This document shows positions 1 to 7,973 of a DNA stretch of 15,765 nt, piece by piece. Origin of the DNA: JBCAWW01 sp039024315 (GTDB lineage: Bacteria; Bacteroidota; Bacteroidia; J057); assembly GCA_039024315.1 (NCBI GenBank), contig JBCCQN010000192.1:1-15765 (forward strand). The letters run 5' to 3'. The stretch's first letter is position 1. Each line of letters starts with the position of its first letter. The notes under the pieces were generated by a model. The model did no database searches, was not told the DNA's origin, and saw nothing but the letters and a program-made list of their open reading frames with translations. Position numbers and translations under genes: made by a program.

Positions 1-1032
1 CGTTCGTTTGAGATGTTGTTTGATCAAGGAGGCTGCCTCCAACACAAAGTGATAACTCATCACCAGCGGCACCACGAATATTTTTCCAGAATGATCCTTG
101 GGAGGATCTTGTAGATTCATCCGCTGCGCTTCGATAGCTGTACCCAGTAGGCCCAGCTTAAGTTTTTTTTCTATTTCCCCTGAGCGGGAACGCGTCCCTC
201 CTGGAAAAAAGAGTGAATGAGCTCCATTACGAATCGCTACGGTGGAATAAGAATTTAGTGTCTGACGATAGATCGGGTTTTTTTTACGGCGATCCACTTT
301 ATAGGCCCCGAGACGCTGCATAAAAAAGGCCAAAATCTTATTGTTGTAGAGATTGAGGCCCGCTCCATAGATAAAAGCTGGTAATCCCAAAGCGTGCAGT
401 CCCCAGCCTACAATGATGGAATCTACATTGCTAAAATGGGTTGGACACAAAACGATCGTTCCCTTGGTAGCCAGACGGCGGATCGCATCCACCTCCCCGA
501 TGAGGTGTACTTTTTCTTGAAGGCCAACGCTATGATTGACAATGGAACGGAAGGTCTTACCCGCACTAGCGTTCAACAAAGTTGAAAAAAACAAAGGCAG
601 AAATCGCTTTGCAAAATGATAACTGCCAGGTCTGAAAATATTGGAAATTTCGTTGCCGTAGCGCGCTGTAATTCGCGTCAGCATCTCCTCGTTTTTGGCC
701 GCAATTTGCGCTGGATTTTCCTCGATTTGCTCGTTTCTGACCAGCTCCTTTTTGATGGTACTCCAAAACTTAAGCTCGTCCTTAGGATCTACTTTCCAAG
801 GATCTTCTTGCATGCGGATCCGCTCCAAATACATGGTGCGTTCCAGCATCTCTTCAATTGAGCTATTGTCTCTTTCCGCTTGCTTTTTGAGTTCGGCTAC
901 GCTCTGAGCAATAACTTGGTCCACAAAACTACCAGACTTGCTAAACAATCGAGCGATGGGCCAATCATGGATGTCCGGAATGACCGGTTCATACAAGATC
1001 CCCTCGTTAATGTAATATTGGACGGGTTCCAT
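1..1032 (-). CDS. Glycerolipid acyltransferase (PlsB/PlsC superfamily), C-terminus off the left edge
   Basis: I translated this by hand as 344 residues reading leftward off the window edge, so the C-terminus is missing. The acyltransferase blocks appear in order: motif I CPTHFSNVDS (residues 196-205) with catalytic H199 and D204 of HX4D; motif II GAYKVDRR (242-249); motif III FFPGGTRSRSG (275-285), the glycerol-3-phosphate-binding block; motif IV VPLVMSY (321-327). By family it transfers an acyl group to glycerol-3-phosphate or lysophosphatidate at the inner membrane in phospholipid synthesis; the sequence does not decide which acceptor. About 190 residues of charged helical sequence precede motif I, longer than a minimal PlsC. 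The ATG at 1030-1032 is the first available start, because an in-frame TAG lies three codons upstream (1039-1041). It diverges from the HD gene with 39 bp between the starts. Confidence 0.92.
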   Translation of the reverse strand, partial: MEPVQYYINEGILYEPVIPDIHDWPIARLFSKSGSFVDQVIAQSVAELKKQAERDNSSIEEMLERTMYLERIRMQEDPWKVDPKDELKFWSTIKKELVRNEQIEENPAQIAAKNEEMLTRITARYGNEISNIFRPGSYHFAKRFLPLFFSTLLNASAGKTFRSIVNHSVGLQEKVHLIGEVDAIRRLATKGTIVLCPTHFSNVDSIIVGWGLHALGLPAFIYGAGLNLYNNKILAFFMQRLGAYKVDRRKKNPIYRQTLNSYSTVAIRNGAHSLFFPGGTRSRSGEIEKKLKLGLLGTAIEAQRMNLQDPPKDHSGKIFVVPLVMSYHFVLEAASLIKQHLKRT

Positions 1033-1071
1033 ACTTTGCTAAGATGGACAAATTTGGGAATATTGGAAAAT

Positions 1072-1692
1072 ATGATTTGGGATAATTGGTTTTCACTTGC
1101 CTCCAAGATTGGGCTTTCAGAGGCTCAAAGCGCCGATATGCAAGCTATTTTTGGGCGTTATTACGGCGAAAAACATCGTCATTATCACAATCTCGATCAT
1201 GTAGAAGCCCTCCTCACGCATATAGATAGGTGGCCAGAAGCTTGGGGAGATCCCATTGCAGTACAGCTAGCGGCTTGGTTTCATGACATTATTTATTTAC
1301 CCCACAAAAGGGATAACGAGCATCAGTCAGCCCGCTTCGCGGAACGCCAACTCGCGACTTGGACATTGCCGGCGGCGCAAATCACGAAGATATCTCAAAT
1401 GATCATCGCGACTGCTGGCCATCGAGCCGAAGGTTTGGATCAAGATGGAAGAGCCTTTTTGGATTTAGACCTTTCTATCTTGGGGAGCGAGTTAGCTGTC
1501 TATCAGCAATATGTCGCCAGCATCCGCCAAGAATATCGCCTTTATCCTAATTTGATATATCGGCCAGCAAGGAGAAAAATTTTACGTGCTTTTCTTGAGC
1601 GAGAACGCCTGTACTTTACCCCAACGGCCTATGAGCGCTGGGAACAGGCGGCCCGCGCCAATATACAGGCAGAACTAAACTCGCTGGCTTGA
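1072..1692 (+). CDS. HD-superfamily metal-dependent phosphohydrolase (COG4339-like)
   Basis: A 206-residue protein. The likely metal ligands are H39 and H43 in YHNLDHV, H71-D72 in AAWFHDIIY, and later H117 in ATAGHR and the acidic FLDLDLSILG block (130-138), matching the order in small predicted HD phosphohydrolases of the COG4339 type. Such proteins are expected to cleave phosphate esters or phosphodiesters in the cytoplasm; no substrate can be assigned. The frame is open as far back as an ATG at 880, but that would run into the oppositely oriented acyltransferase gene with no family-like sequence, so I place the start at 1072. Only a weak purine stretch precedes it. A hairpin-family repeat (1333-1347) encodes part of RFAERQ. 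Confidence 0.85.
   Translation: MIWDNWFSLASKIGLSEAQSADMQAIFGRYYGEKHRHYHNLDHVEALLTHIDRWPEAWGDPIAVQLAAWFHDIIYLPHKRDNEHQSARFAERQLATWTLPAAQITKISQMIIATAGHRAEGLDQDGRAFLDLDLSILGSELAVYQQYVASIRQEYRLYPNLIYRPARRKILRAFLERERLYFTPTAYERWEQAARANIQAELNSLA
1333..1347 (-). repeat. Hairpin-family repeat, C:G type
   Basis: Read on the minus strand: GCGTTC-CGC-GAA-GCG. It lies within the HD gene, where the plus strand encodes RFAER. Confidence 0.7.
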
Positions 1693-1804
1693 TGATCTCG
1701 CTCTGCTTATTTGGGGGACGGGTAATCCGTAGGCCCATCTATTCCTTTGGCTAAGTTGGGGCTTAGGAATCACCCATAAGGGGAGTCCAGCAAAACGTTT
1801 AACA

Positions 1805-1835
1805 GAGGTTGGGGGTGCCATGCAGGCCCCCCCTC
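1805..1835. terminator. Possible bidirectional hairpin between convergent genes
   Basis: Between the stop of the HD gene and the stop of the propeller gene lies a G-rich arm (1805-1819) facing a C-rich arm (1825-1835) around a 5-nt loop. It can pair 4+5+2 bp with two small left-side bulges. There is no clear T-run on either side, so a role in terminating the two converging transcripts is only suggested by position. The remaining spacer (1693-1849) shows nothing else I can name. Confidence 0.35.
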
Positions 1836-1849
1836 AAAGATACATATAT

Positions 1850-3433
1850 CTATTCAGGACGATTGGTGCGCGCTGCATTTGCAGATAGGGTTGGCCAACC
1901 ACTGATACTCGTATCTTCGGTCTCAAAGCAAAATATCTTGCCTCTCATACTACTGACATAGATTCGACCTTGATCTACAACTGGCGCATAACGGATGGGT
2001 TCACCTACATTGAAGCGCATCACTTCCTTGCCTTTTTGGGCGTCCATGACAATCAGTTCGCCATTGAGGGTGGCCACGATAATGTGCTTACCCGCTCTGA
2101 TGGGGGCTGTTCCTAAAAATCCCCCCGATTTTTGCATATCACCAGCGATTTTCATTTGCCAGTTCACCTTGCCGTTTTTGGGATTGGTGCAGACTAGTTC
2201 GTCGCCCATCAAGCTGTAATTACGTTCATTGTAGTGCAATACGCGCGAACCCGTAAAGGCCTGCAAAGAAGATACATTGGATTGGCCAATCACACCCTCT
2301 GCGGATTTCCAGCCTGAATTGGCAGGAGCCCCTGCCCCAAAGCCATTGCCAGCATCATAATCCATGGCTTCTTGCTTTAGGGCGGAGCGAGTTTGTACCT
2401 GCTTATCTAGATAGGGAGCCGCTTTTTGATATTGATCCATTTGGACTTCGCCACTGCCTCTGTCTAGCATACTAATGCTTTCGCCTACATTGTCCCCTTT
2501 GTCTGCCCTTCTACTGACAAAGACATTTTGGCCTACGATACTTGGTGCGGATGTGGCCTGACTCATCTGAGCAGAGACCAATTCGCCGCTGATAGCGTCA
2601 AATTGATAAATGGTACCAGAGAAGCTGCTGAGATGAAGTTCTTTCCCTTCTACCACCGGAGCAGAAAGAATATCACCGTCCAACCAGCGCTGCCACTTGA
2701 TCTCACCGCTGTATAGATCCATCGCGATCAAAACATGAGTAGGACGCCATTTGGGTCCGTCGGGATCAGGACTTGAGCTTTTGGGCTCAATGATTGACTT
2801 TTGTTGAACAGGCAATTGATTGTAATTATTAGGAGAAGCGTTCGGCGAATAGCCGCTCCCACCTGCCAAACCTAAAGCCGGATAGGCAGTGTAGACCAGT
2901 CCATTGCCAATGGCAGGAGTGGACATCAAAGGATCTCCCAACCAGTAGGACCAAAGTAACTTACCACTACTCGCTTGAACCGCAAAAATGGTACAGGATT
3001 CGGTATTGAAGACAGCGATATCATCAACTACAGCAGCGGAGGTTGGACCATCATCATCGAGATCCATGCCCCATTTCATTTGACCGGTTTTGGCGTCAAA
3101 GGCGTAGTACTCCTTACTACCAAAGCCTCCGCTGACGAGCAAAAGGTCTTTGTAAACGGTTGGACTAGGCGTCATGCCTCTGTGGGGAAGTTGTAGGGCA
3201 TAACCATCCACGCGGTCAAGACTCATATCTACGATTTGGCGCATGCTAACATGGCCAGGACGGAAGTCTTTTTTAGGGGCGGGTAGTTGTTGGTATTGCT
3301 TTTTGAGCCAAGCGGTGATATCGGTGGTATCAGCGATAGGATCTTCTGCGGAGAGAACTTGACTAGCTGAGGGTTGTTGGTTGAGCTGAAGCAGGAAAAA
3401 TAAGCCTGTCAGAAGTAATACGGCGCTTTTCAT
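1850..3433 (-). CDS. Secreted PQQ-like beta-propeller repeat protein (BamB-like fold)
   Basis: 527 residues from the ATG at 3431-3433. That start is preferred over one 30 codons upstream because it opens a signal peptide (MKSAVLLLTGLFFLLQL), while the upstream residues are polar and would run into the divergent SWIM promoter region. The body carries repeated propeller blades of the PQQ-enzyme-repeat kind: YYAFDAKTGQMKWGMDLD, IFAVQASSGKLLWSYWLG, LIAMDLYSGEIKWQRWLDGD, LVCTNPKNGKVNWQMK, LIVMDAQKGKEVMRFNVGE and a last blade ending near KIFCFETED. No lipobox or T9SS sorting domain is visible, so it is probably periplasmic. PQQ-dependent dehydrogenase catalytic residues are not recognisable; a scaffold role, as for BamB-fold proteins, is as likely. 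A low-complexity Ser/Pro/Asn stretch in the middle contains one hairpin-family repeat (2838-2854). Confidence 0.82.
   Translation of the reverse strand: MKSAVLLLTGLFFLLQLNQQPSASQVLSAEDPIADTTDITAWLKKQYQQLPAPKKDFRPGHVSMRQIVDMSLDRVDGYALQLPHRGMTPSPTVYKDLLLVSGGFGSKEYYAFDAKTGQMKWGMDLDDDGPTSAAVVDDIAVFNTESCTIFAVQASSGKLLWSYWLGDPLMSTPAIGNGLVYTAYPALGLAGGSGYSPNASPNNYNQLPVQQKSIIEPKSSSPDPDGPKWRPTHVLIAMDLYSGEIKWQRWLDGDILSAPVVEGKELHLSSFSGTIYQFDAISGELVSAQMSQATSAPSIVGQNVFVSRRADKGDNVGESISMLDRGSGEVQMDQYQKAAPYLDKQVQTRSALKQEAMDYDAGNGFGAGAPANSGWKSAEGVIGQSNVSSLQAFTGSRVLHYNERNYSLMGDELVCTNPKNGKVNWQMKIAGDMQKSGGFLGTAPIRAGKHIIVATLNGELIVMDAQKGKEVMRFNVGEPIRYAPVVDQGRIYVSSMRGKIFCFETEDTSISGWPTLSANAARTNRPE
2838..2854 (+). repeat. 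Hairpin-family repeat, G:C type
   Basis: GCGTTC-GGC-GAATA-GCC, with the outer C:G pair also possible (2843/2855). It lies in the propeller gene; the minus strand encodes YSPNAS. Confidence 0.7.
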
Positions 3434-3498
3434 GGAATTAGATTTATGATGATTAACGATTGTGGGCGGGCTTTCCTTATAAATGCCTAGTTTTCGGT

Positions 3499-4176
3499 AT
3501 GAATAGCTTGGACGCAAAGGCATTATTGACGATGGCCTCGCCGCTTACAGTAGAGAGAGGACAAGAGTACTTTTTTCACAATCGGATCAGTAAAATTGTG
3601 CGACAAGGGGATCGTTATCGGGCTGAGGTGGCGGGCAGTAGTCGCTATGTTACTTACTTATGGACTACGCCTTTGTCAGGAAGATGTACTTGCCCCTATG
3701 GAGGAGAAGGGGCTTGTAAGCATATAATTGCTTTGGGGATGGCGATTTTGGCAGGGCAGCCAGCTCCTGAGCTTTGGGAGAATAGCGTTCCGCAAGGCGT
3801 GAAGCCTCCCTTGCAATATTTAAGTAAAGTGAATCCTTTGGCTGAGATGAGCGTTCCGCGTAGCGGTAGCCCCCTAGAAGAGATGGACGATATCTTAGGG
3901 GCTTATTTTAGAGGCGAGTCGGTTGATTTGGCTGGCTTCGCCGAACGCTTAATCGAAGCGCCACCAGCTCCTTTTTTCGCGTTAGAAATGCTGGGGCATT
4001 TTTTTGAGGTATGGCAAAAACGTGCGCGGCAAGAAGAAAGTAAGGGCAAAGCGCTGGCGGTGGATTGGCCAAGTTGGAAAAAAGTAATTGATGCCCTGTG
4101 TGTGGATAAAATGCTCAAGCACTTCCTTCAGATACGAATCGAAGCCTTTAGTCTGAAGGAAGTACTTGATGGTTAG
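3499..4176 (+). CDS. SWIM zinc-finger protein
   Basis: 225 residues from the ATG at 3499; a start 13 codons upstream is possible but gives MWAGFPYKC, unlike the conserved beginning of SWIM proteins. Residues 63-75 hold the SWIM motif CTCPYGGEGACKH (CxCx7CxH; C63, C65, C73, H75), which binds zinc and is thought to contact DNA or protein. The segment before it (ALLTMASPLTVERGQEYF and onward) is the usual SWIM lead-in. No helicase domain follows, so this is a stand-alone SWIM protein whose partner, if any, is not adjacent. The linker after the finger contains three hairpin-family repeats within 165 nt (SVPQGV, SVPRSGS, GFAERL), so it has probably tolerated insertions. The last 20 codons hold a long inverted repeat, and the stop lies 4 bp from that of the convergent protease. 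Confidence 0.85.
   Translation: MNSLDAKALLTMASPLTVERGQEYFFHNRISKIVRQGDRYRAEVAGSSRYVTYLWTTPLSGRCTCPYGGEGACKHIIALGMAILAGQPAPELWENSVPQGVKPPLQYLSKVNPLAEMSVPRSGSPLEEMDDILGAYFRGESVDLAGFAERLIEAPPAPFFALEMLGHFFEVWQKRARQEESKGKALAVDWPSWKKVIDALCVDKMLKHFLQIRIEAFSLKEVLDG
3785..3799 (+). repeat. Hairpin-family repeat, C:G type
   Basis: GCGTTC-CGC-AAG-GCG; first of three copies in the SWIM gene, encoding SVPQGV. Confidence 0.65.
3851..3865 (+). repeat. Hairpin-family repeat, C:G type
   Basis: GCGTTC-CGC-GTA-GCG plus an outer C:G pair; followed by GTAG as in the longer consensus. It encodes SVPRSG in the SWIM gene, in the same frame as the copy 66 bp upstream. Confidence 0.75.
3934..3948 (-). repeat. Hairpin-family repeat, G:C type
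   Basis: Minus strand: GCGTTC-GGC-GAA-GCC. Third copy in the SWIM gene, in the opposite orientation, encoding GFAER. Confidence 0.7.
4116..4168. repeat. 17-bp inverted repeat inside the 3' end of the SWIM gene
   Basis: The left arm (4116-4132, starting CAAGCACTTCC) and right arm (4152-4168, starting TCTGAAGGAAG) are complementary at 16 of 17 positions, the exception being 4120/4164, around a 19-nt loop. It lies within the last 20 codons, just before the convergent stops at 4176 and 4181. On the minus strand it is followed by CATTTTATCC, a weak U-tract, so it may end the protease transcript inside the neighbouring gene. Confidence 0.7.
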
Positions 4177-4180
4177 AGGC

Positions 4181-5410
4181 TTAGTTTAAGGAGGCCATCG
4201 TGTCTTTATTGCTGTCTTTATCGGTATTGACCTTGCCTCGGCTCCTGATAACGCCATTGTTGATCAAGAGGATGCCTGCGACGTGGGGGGCTGCCATCGA
4301 GGTGCCGCTACGTCTGCTGTAGGTATTGTTGAGGTCGCAGGAGAGGATGCTCTGGCCGGGGGCGGCATAATCTACCGGACCGTTGCCGTAATTGGAGCTA
4401 GTCGTAATATCGTTGTTACTGTCGTGATTGGAGACCGTGTATATTTTGATGCCATTGACGCGGGCTGGCATATAATCTTTGGCGTGTGCGTCGTCATTAC
4501 CTGCTGCAATAGCGGTAAATAAGCCAGCAGGCTGAACTACAAATTTGAGGTTCCAGCCGAGGGTGAAAAAATTACCAGCTCCGCTAAGGCTCAAATTGAT
4601 GACATCTCTCGGTAGGCCGACCGCAGCGGCATAAAGTACAGCAAGGGCGCAATCGCTGAAATAACCATCACCGTTTCGGTTTAACACTTTGACAGAGACG
4701 ATCGTCGCGCCAGCCGCTACTCCTTTGACACCTTTGTTGTTGTCAATCGCTCCGATAATCCCCGCACAATGAGTGCCATGGCCGTTACGATCGTTGGCCG
4801 AGGGCTCCGCACTCACAAAAGAGGTAGATAGCGTCCGATTTACATTGAGATCTTCATGGTCCAAATCTACTCCTGTGTCCAAAACAAAAGCACATTTTTC
4901 CGCTCCATTAGCACTACCAACTGCGGCTACGCCCCAATCTGTTTCTTGGGTATTAAAGGGTTTGATGGTGCCTGACTGGATGGGAAATTTGAGGATAAGG
5001 TCTTGCTCAATCCACCAGATAGTTTTGAAATTGAGCAGCTTTTTGAGCTGAACTTGAGTCAGTTTGGCTACAAAGCCGCTACTCCTGCCCGTAAAGATTT
5101 TGAGGACTTTGTTTTCGGGTATCCCAGCGCTTTCTAAGATTTCCCTTACCACTGGCCCGAAGATGCGCTGGTGATTTTGGAGGGCTTTTAGGCGTGCTTC
5201 GCGGGTTTTGAGACGGCTAAAGTTGGCCGTCTTGTGGATCGGTTTGAAGGCCTCTTCCGTCAATACGATAATGTATTGGTCCTTGACAGCATTGCGGTTT
5301 TCGGGATGAAGCATGAGACGCTTAGGCGGTTGATTGCCTTGCGCTTTGACCGAAGCTTGAAATCCAAAGAAGAGAATGAAGAGTGAAAATAATGAAACGA
5401 GATATTTCAT
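4181..5410 (-). CDS. Secreted subtilisin-like serine protease (peptidase S8) with I9-type propeptide
   Basis: 409 residues. A signal peptide (1-23, MKYLVSLFSLFILFFGFQAS...) is followed by an inhibitor-I9-like propeptide (about 44-136, beginning DQYIIVL). The S8 domain has an intact triad: D178 in FVLDTGVD, H211 in NGHGTHCAG, S371 in SGTSMAAPHVAG, with oxyanion N305 in AAGND. The order and spacing resemble proteinase-K-type subtilases. Only 38 residues follow the catalytic serine, ending in an Asp/Lys/Asn-rich tail (NTDKDSNKDTMASLN) without a T9SS sorting domain, so periplasmic or simple extracellular location is likelier than T9SS export. It lies 76 bp downstream of ispG on the same strand and could share its transcript, but no functional link is evident. 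Confidence 0.93.
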   Translation of the reverse strand: MKYLVSLFSLFILFFGFQASVKAQGNQPPKRLMLHPENRNAVKDQYIIVLTEEAFKPIHKTANFSRLKTREARLKALQNHQRIFGPVVREILESAGIPENKVLKIFTGRSSGFVAKLTQVQLKKLLNFKTIWWIEQDLILKFPIQSGTIKPFNTQETDWGVAAVGSANGAEKCAFVLDTGVDLDHEDLNVNRTLSTSFVSAEPSANDRNGHGTHCAGIIGAIDNNKGVKGVAAGATIVSVKVLNRNGDGYFSDCALAVLYAAAVGLPRDVINLSLSGAGNFFTLGWNLKFVVQPAGLFTAIAAGNDDAHAKDYMPARVNGIKIYTVSNHDSNNDITTSSNYGNGPVDYAAPGQSILSCDLNNTYSRRSGTSMAAPHVAGILLINNGVIRSRGKVNTDKDSNKDTMASLN

Positions 5411-5486
5411 GATAGGTACGATGTGATTGTGTGGAAACTTTACCCCTTAGTTCCCAGTCACAAGCAAACGTAACATGCATGATGGT

Positions 5487-7472
5487 TTAGACGCTCGTAG
5501 GCTCAGGTTCGACCCATTTGTTGTCAGAGCGAATTAGCTCGATCAGCTTATCCACCGCTTCGGCAGTTTTGACCCCTCTTTCGACGACTTCCTGTCCTCG
5601 GTAAAGGGCAATTTTGTCAGGGCCTACCCCTACATAACCATAGTCTGCATCGGCCATTTCGCCGGGGCCATTGACAATACAGCCCATGATACCAATTTTT
5701 ACGCCTTTGAGGTGTTCGGTACGCTTACGGATACGAGCTGTAGTCTCTTGTAGATCAAAAAGCGTTCTGCCGCAAGAAGGACAAGAAATATACTCCGTTT
5801 TGGTGATCCGCAAACGCGAAAGTTGGAGCATCCCAAAGGCTGTCCGTAATCTACATGCGTCAACATCGTCTACCCAAAGTCCATCGGCTTGTCCGTCAAC
5901 CAATAGTGTACTACCATTAGAAGATAAGGCCAATTGGGTCTTAGCATCCTCGGAGATTTGTACATATTCTGGATAAGCCTCGTCATTATAGTAGGAAAAT
6001 TCTTTGCCTAGACTCATTCTGAGAACGCTTGGTTGATTAATGCCTGCCTCACTTAGTTGATACAGACTCTTGCGCCATTCGTAAGTAGGGAAAGCGTTCT
6101 CGGAGAGTAAGACAAAAACCACATTGGCATATAGCGCTTGATCCTTGACCTCTGCTATTTGGACGGGACTTAAGGCTACAAAATTGAGGCGAGAGGAGCG
6201 TTCGGCGGCAGCCGTAAAAGCAGCAGGACTCTCATAATAAGGAAAATTAAGCTCCCTATCGCTGAGCATACGCCAAGTATCGAAATCATAAATGCGCTTT
6301 AAGCCTCCTGGTAAATCAAAGGCTGGCACATCGGTTCCGAAATAAGCATAATCTGCCGCCATGTCGGCAAAATTGTACTTGTCGAGCAATGGCATATAAG
6401 TATAGCCAATGGCTTGTAAGTCTGATGCTTGAGAGGCCTTGCCACGCATATCCGCAATCACCCGCGGTACCTGATCATGGCCAAAATTGAGCAAACTCTT
6501 GCTCGCTCTCCGCTTGAAACTGTAGGGATCAAAGGGTAGGGGAGTCTTATCGGGACTGCTATGTTGGGTTTGGGTGTTGACCTGCTTAACAACGTGATTG
6601 ACCAAAAACTCTGCTACTGGCGTCTCATGCTCTGGTTCCTCGGTCAAGGATACACGTACGGTATCACCCATCCCATCTAAAAGTAGGGTAGCGATCCCCA
6701 GGGCTGATTTGATCCTCCCATCTTCGCCTTCTCCTGCTTCAGTAACCCCCAGGTGAAGAGGATAAACCATGTCTCGCTCCAACATCTGCCTCATCAAAAG
6801 GCGATAAGCTTGCACCATGACCTGAGGGTTGGAAGCCTTCATGGAGATAACGATGTCGTGATAGCCGATATCTTCGCAGATACGGACAAACTCCATTGCA
6901 GACTCTACCATACCATGAGGAGTATCTCCATAGCGACTCATGATACGGTCTGATAGTGAGCCATGATTGGTCCCAATGCGCATGGCCGTACCTTCTTCCT
7001 TGCAAATCTGTACAAGGGGAGAAAAGCGCTTGTAAATGCGGTCTATTTCTGCCTGATAGGACTCGTCGGTATATTCAATCGCTTTAAATTTCTTTTTATC
7101 AGCATAATTACCGGGATTGATCCTTACTTTATCGACGATACGGGCCGCAATTTCTGCGGCATTAGGGGTAAAGTGAATATCTGCAACCAGCGGGACGTCA
7201 TACCCTCTGGCTTTTAACTCTTTTTTGATCTCCGCTAAGTTATGGGCCTCTTTTTTACTAGGAGCCGTAATCCGAACGATTTCACAACCAGACTCAACCA
7301 TCCTGATACTTTGTTCTACCGTACCGATAGTATCCATCGTATCGGTAGTAGTCATGGACTGGATACGGATGGGATTGGGACCACCCACTCCGACATGTCC
7401 GACTTTGACCTCTCGAGTGGGGATACGTTGGTAAGAAAGATGGGAAAGAGAATACAAATTATGGGAGTTCAT
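5487..7472 (-). CDS. ispG: 4-hydroxy-3-methylbut-2-enyl diphosphate synthase (IspG/GcpE), long form
   Basis: 661 residues. IspG converts 2-C-methyl-D-erythritol 2,4-cyclodiphosphate to HMBPP, the penultimate MEP-pathway step, in the cytoplasm using a [4Fe-4S] cluster. The N-terminus matches the family (TREVKVGHVGVGGPNPIRIQSMTTTDT), followed by barrel strands such as LVADIHFTPNAAEIA, DKVRINPGN and GTNHGSLSDRI. The cluster domain is intact: C564 and C567 in CPSCGRT, C598 in GCIVNGPGE and the ligand E605. The E. coli enzyme has about 370 residues; the excess here is a central insertion at roughly 300-550, known from Bacteroidota, Chlamydiae and plants, so it is normal for this lineage. Translation starts at 7472 in front of a 501-bp spacer. 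One hairpin-family repeat (6198-6213) lies in the insertion, encoding AAERS. Confidence 0.97.
   Translation of the reverse strand: MNSHNLYSLSHLSYQRIPTREVKVGHVGVGGPNPIRIQSMTTTDTMDTIGTVEQSIRMVESGCEIVRITAPSKKEAHNLAEIKKELKARGYDVPLVADIHFTPNAAEIAARIVDKVRINPGNYADKKKFKAIEYTDESYQAEIDRIYKRFSPLVQICKEEGTAMRIGTNHGSLSDRIMSRYGDTPHGMVESAMEFVRICEDIGYHDIVISMKASNPQVMVQAYRLLMRQMLERDMVYPLHLGVTEAGEGEDGRIKSALGIATLLLDGMGDTVRVSLTEEPEHETPVAEFLVNHVVKQVNTQTQHSSPDKTPLPFDPYSFKRRASKSLLNFGHDQVPRVIADMRGKASQASDLQAIGYTYMPLLDKYNFADMAADYAYFGTDVPAFDLPGGLKRIYDFDTWRMLSDRELNFPYYESPAAFTAAAERSSRLNFVALSPVQIAEVKDQALYANVVFVLLSENAFPTYEWRKSLYQLSEAGINQPSVLRMSLGKEFSYYNDEAYPEYVQISEDAKTQLALSSNGSTLLVDGQADGLWVDDVDACRLRTAFGMLQLSRLRITKTEYISCPSCGRTLFDLQETTARIRKRTEHLKGVKIGIMGCIVNGPGEMADADYGYVGVGPDKIALYRGQEVVERGVKTAEAVDKLIELIRSDNKWVEPEPTSV
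6198..6213 (+). repeat. Hairpin-family repeat, G:C type
   Basis: GCGTTC-GGC-GGCA-GCC with an outer C:G pair and a following GTAAAAG. It lies in the ispG insertion region. Confidence 0.7.
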
Positions 7473-7973
7473 CTGAGACTAAGTGATTGTTGAAGCGAAG
7501 TTCTTGAATGACTTACACAAATCAAAAGCTAAAACGCTTCCGAAGACAAATGGTTTTTACATAGGATCTCCTCTATGTTTTTGCCTTGCTTCTAACATTG
7601 CTTACTACTGGGTTAAAAGTGGTAAATACGCCTAAATGTAATGATTAGGGGGATTTTGCTTGGCTAATTTGGCGCAAAAAGATCATATTATTACAAATAT
7701 TACCTCCCGAAACGAAACTGAGAGACTCAAAAATTTTGATCGAGGGTCTAAAAAACCAATATTGCATCACAGAATTACAAAAGTGTTGCCCTAAAAACTG
7801 AAATCGGCTAGCAAAAAACTAAAATCAAGCACCTGAAAAATCAAATCTGCTAGCAATCTCCAAAAATCGGTCACTTTTTCAATTCCTTCCTTGCACTTGA
7901 TTTATTATTTACAGCGATCGTGCTGACCTGTTACGCTAAACAGAATTAATCATTGTAGCCAACAATAGGAGTT
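7473..7973. promoter_or_regulatory. 501-bp AT-rich divergent regulatory spacer without a gene
   Basis: This separates the starts of ispG (-) and the 484-residue protein (+), so it must hold both promoters. What I can see: an inverted repeat ACATAG/CTATGT with an 8-nt spacer at 7559-7578, about 90 bp upstream of ispG; a near-palindrome TCAAAAATTTTGA at 7727-7739; four 21-bp phased repeats at 7793-7876; and AGGAG at 7967-7971, only 2 nt before the ATG at 7974, closer than a usual Shine-Dalgarno. No exact Bacteroidota -7 element (TAnnTTTG) stood out. Confidence 0.6.
7793..7876. repeat. Four degenerate 21-bp tandem repeats
   Basis: The word AAATC recurs at 7801, 7822, 7843 and 7864, exactly 21 bp (two helical turns) apart. 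Units 1 and 2 both begin AAAAACT; units 1 and 3 share AAATC-N-GCTAGCA; unit 4 is the most diverged but keeps AAATCGG. The array ends about 97 bp before the start of the downstream gene and resembles a set of in-phase protein binding sites. Confidence 0.6.

Noticed and set aside
880..1071. 64-residue N-terminal extension of the HD phosphohydrolase
   Set aside because: It lies on the opposite strand to the well-supported acyltransferase coding sequence and does not resemble the HD family; the start at 1072 gives the normal length.
5487..7472. The 661-residue IspG as an unusual fusion
   Set aside because: The central insertion is normal for IspG of Bacteroidota, Chlamydiae and plants, and the cluster ligands are intact.
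7793..7876. The 21-bp repeats as replication iterons or an origin
   Set aside because: No DnaA boxes were seen in the spacer and no replication initiator gene is adjacent; the neighbouring protein lacks any initiator motif.
7793..7876. The 21-bp repeats as a CRISPR array
   Set aside because: The repeats are degenerate and contiguous, with no constant repeat alternating with unique spacers, and no cas gene is present.
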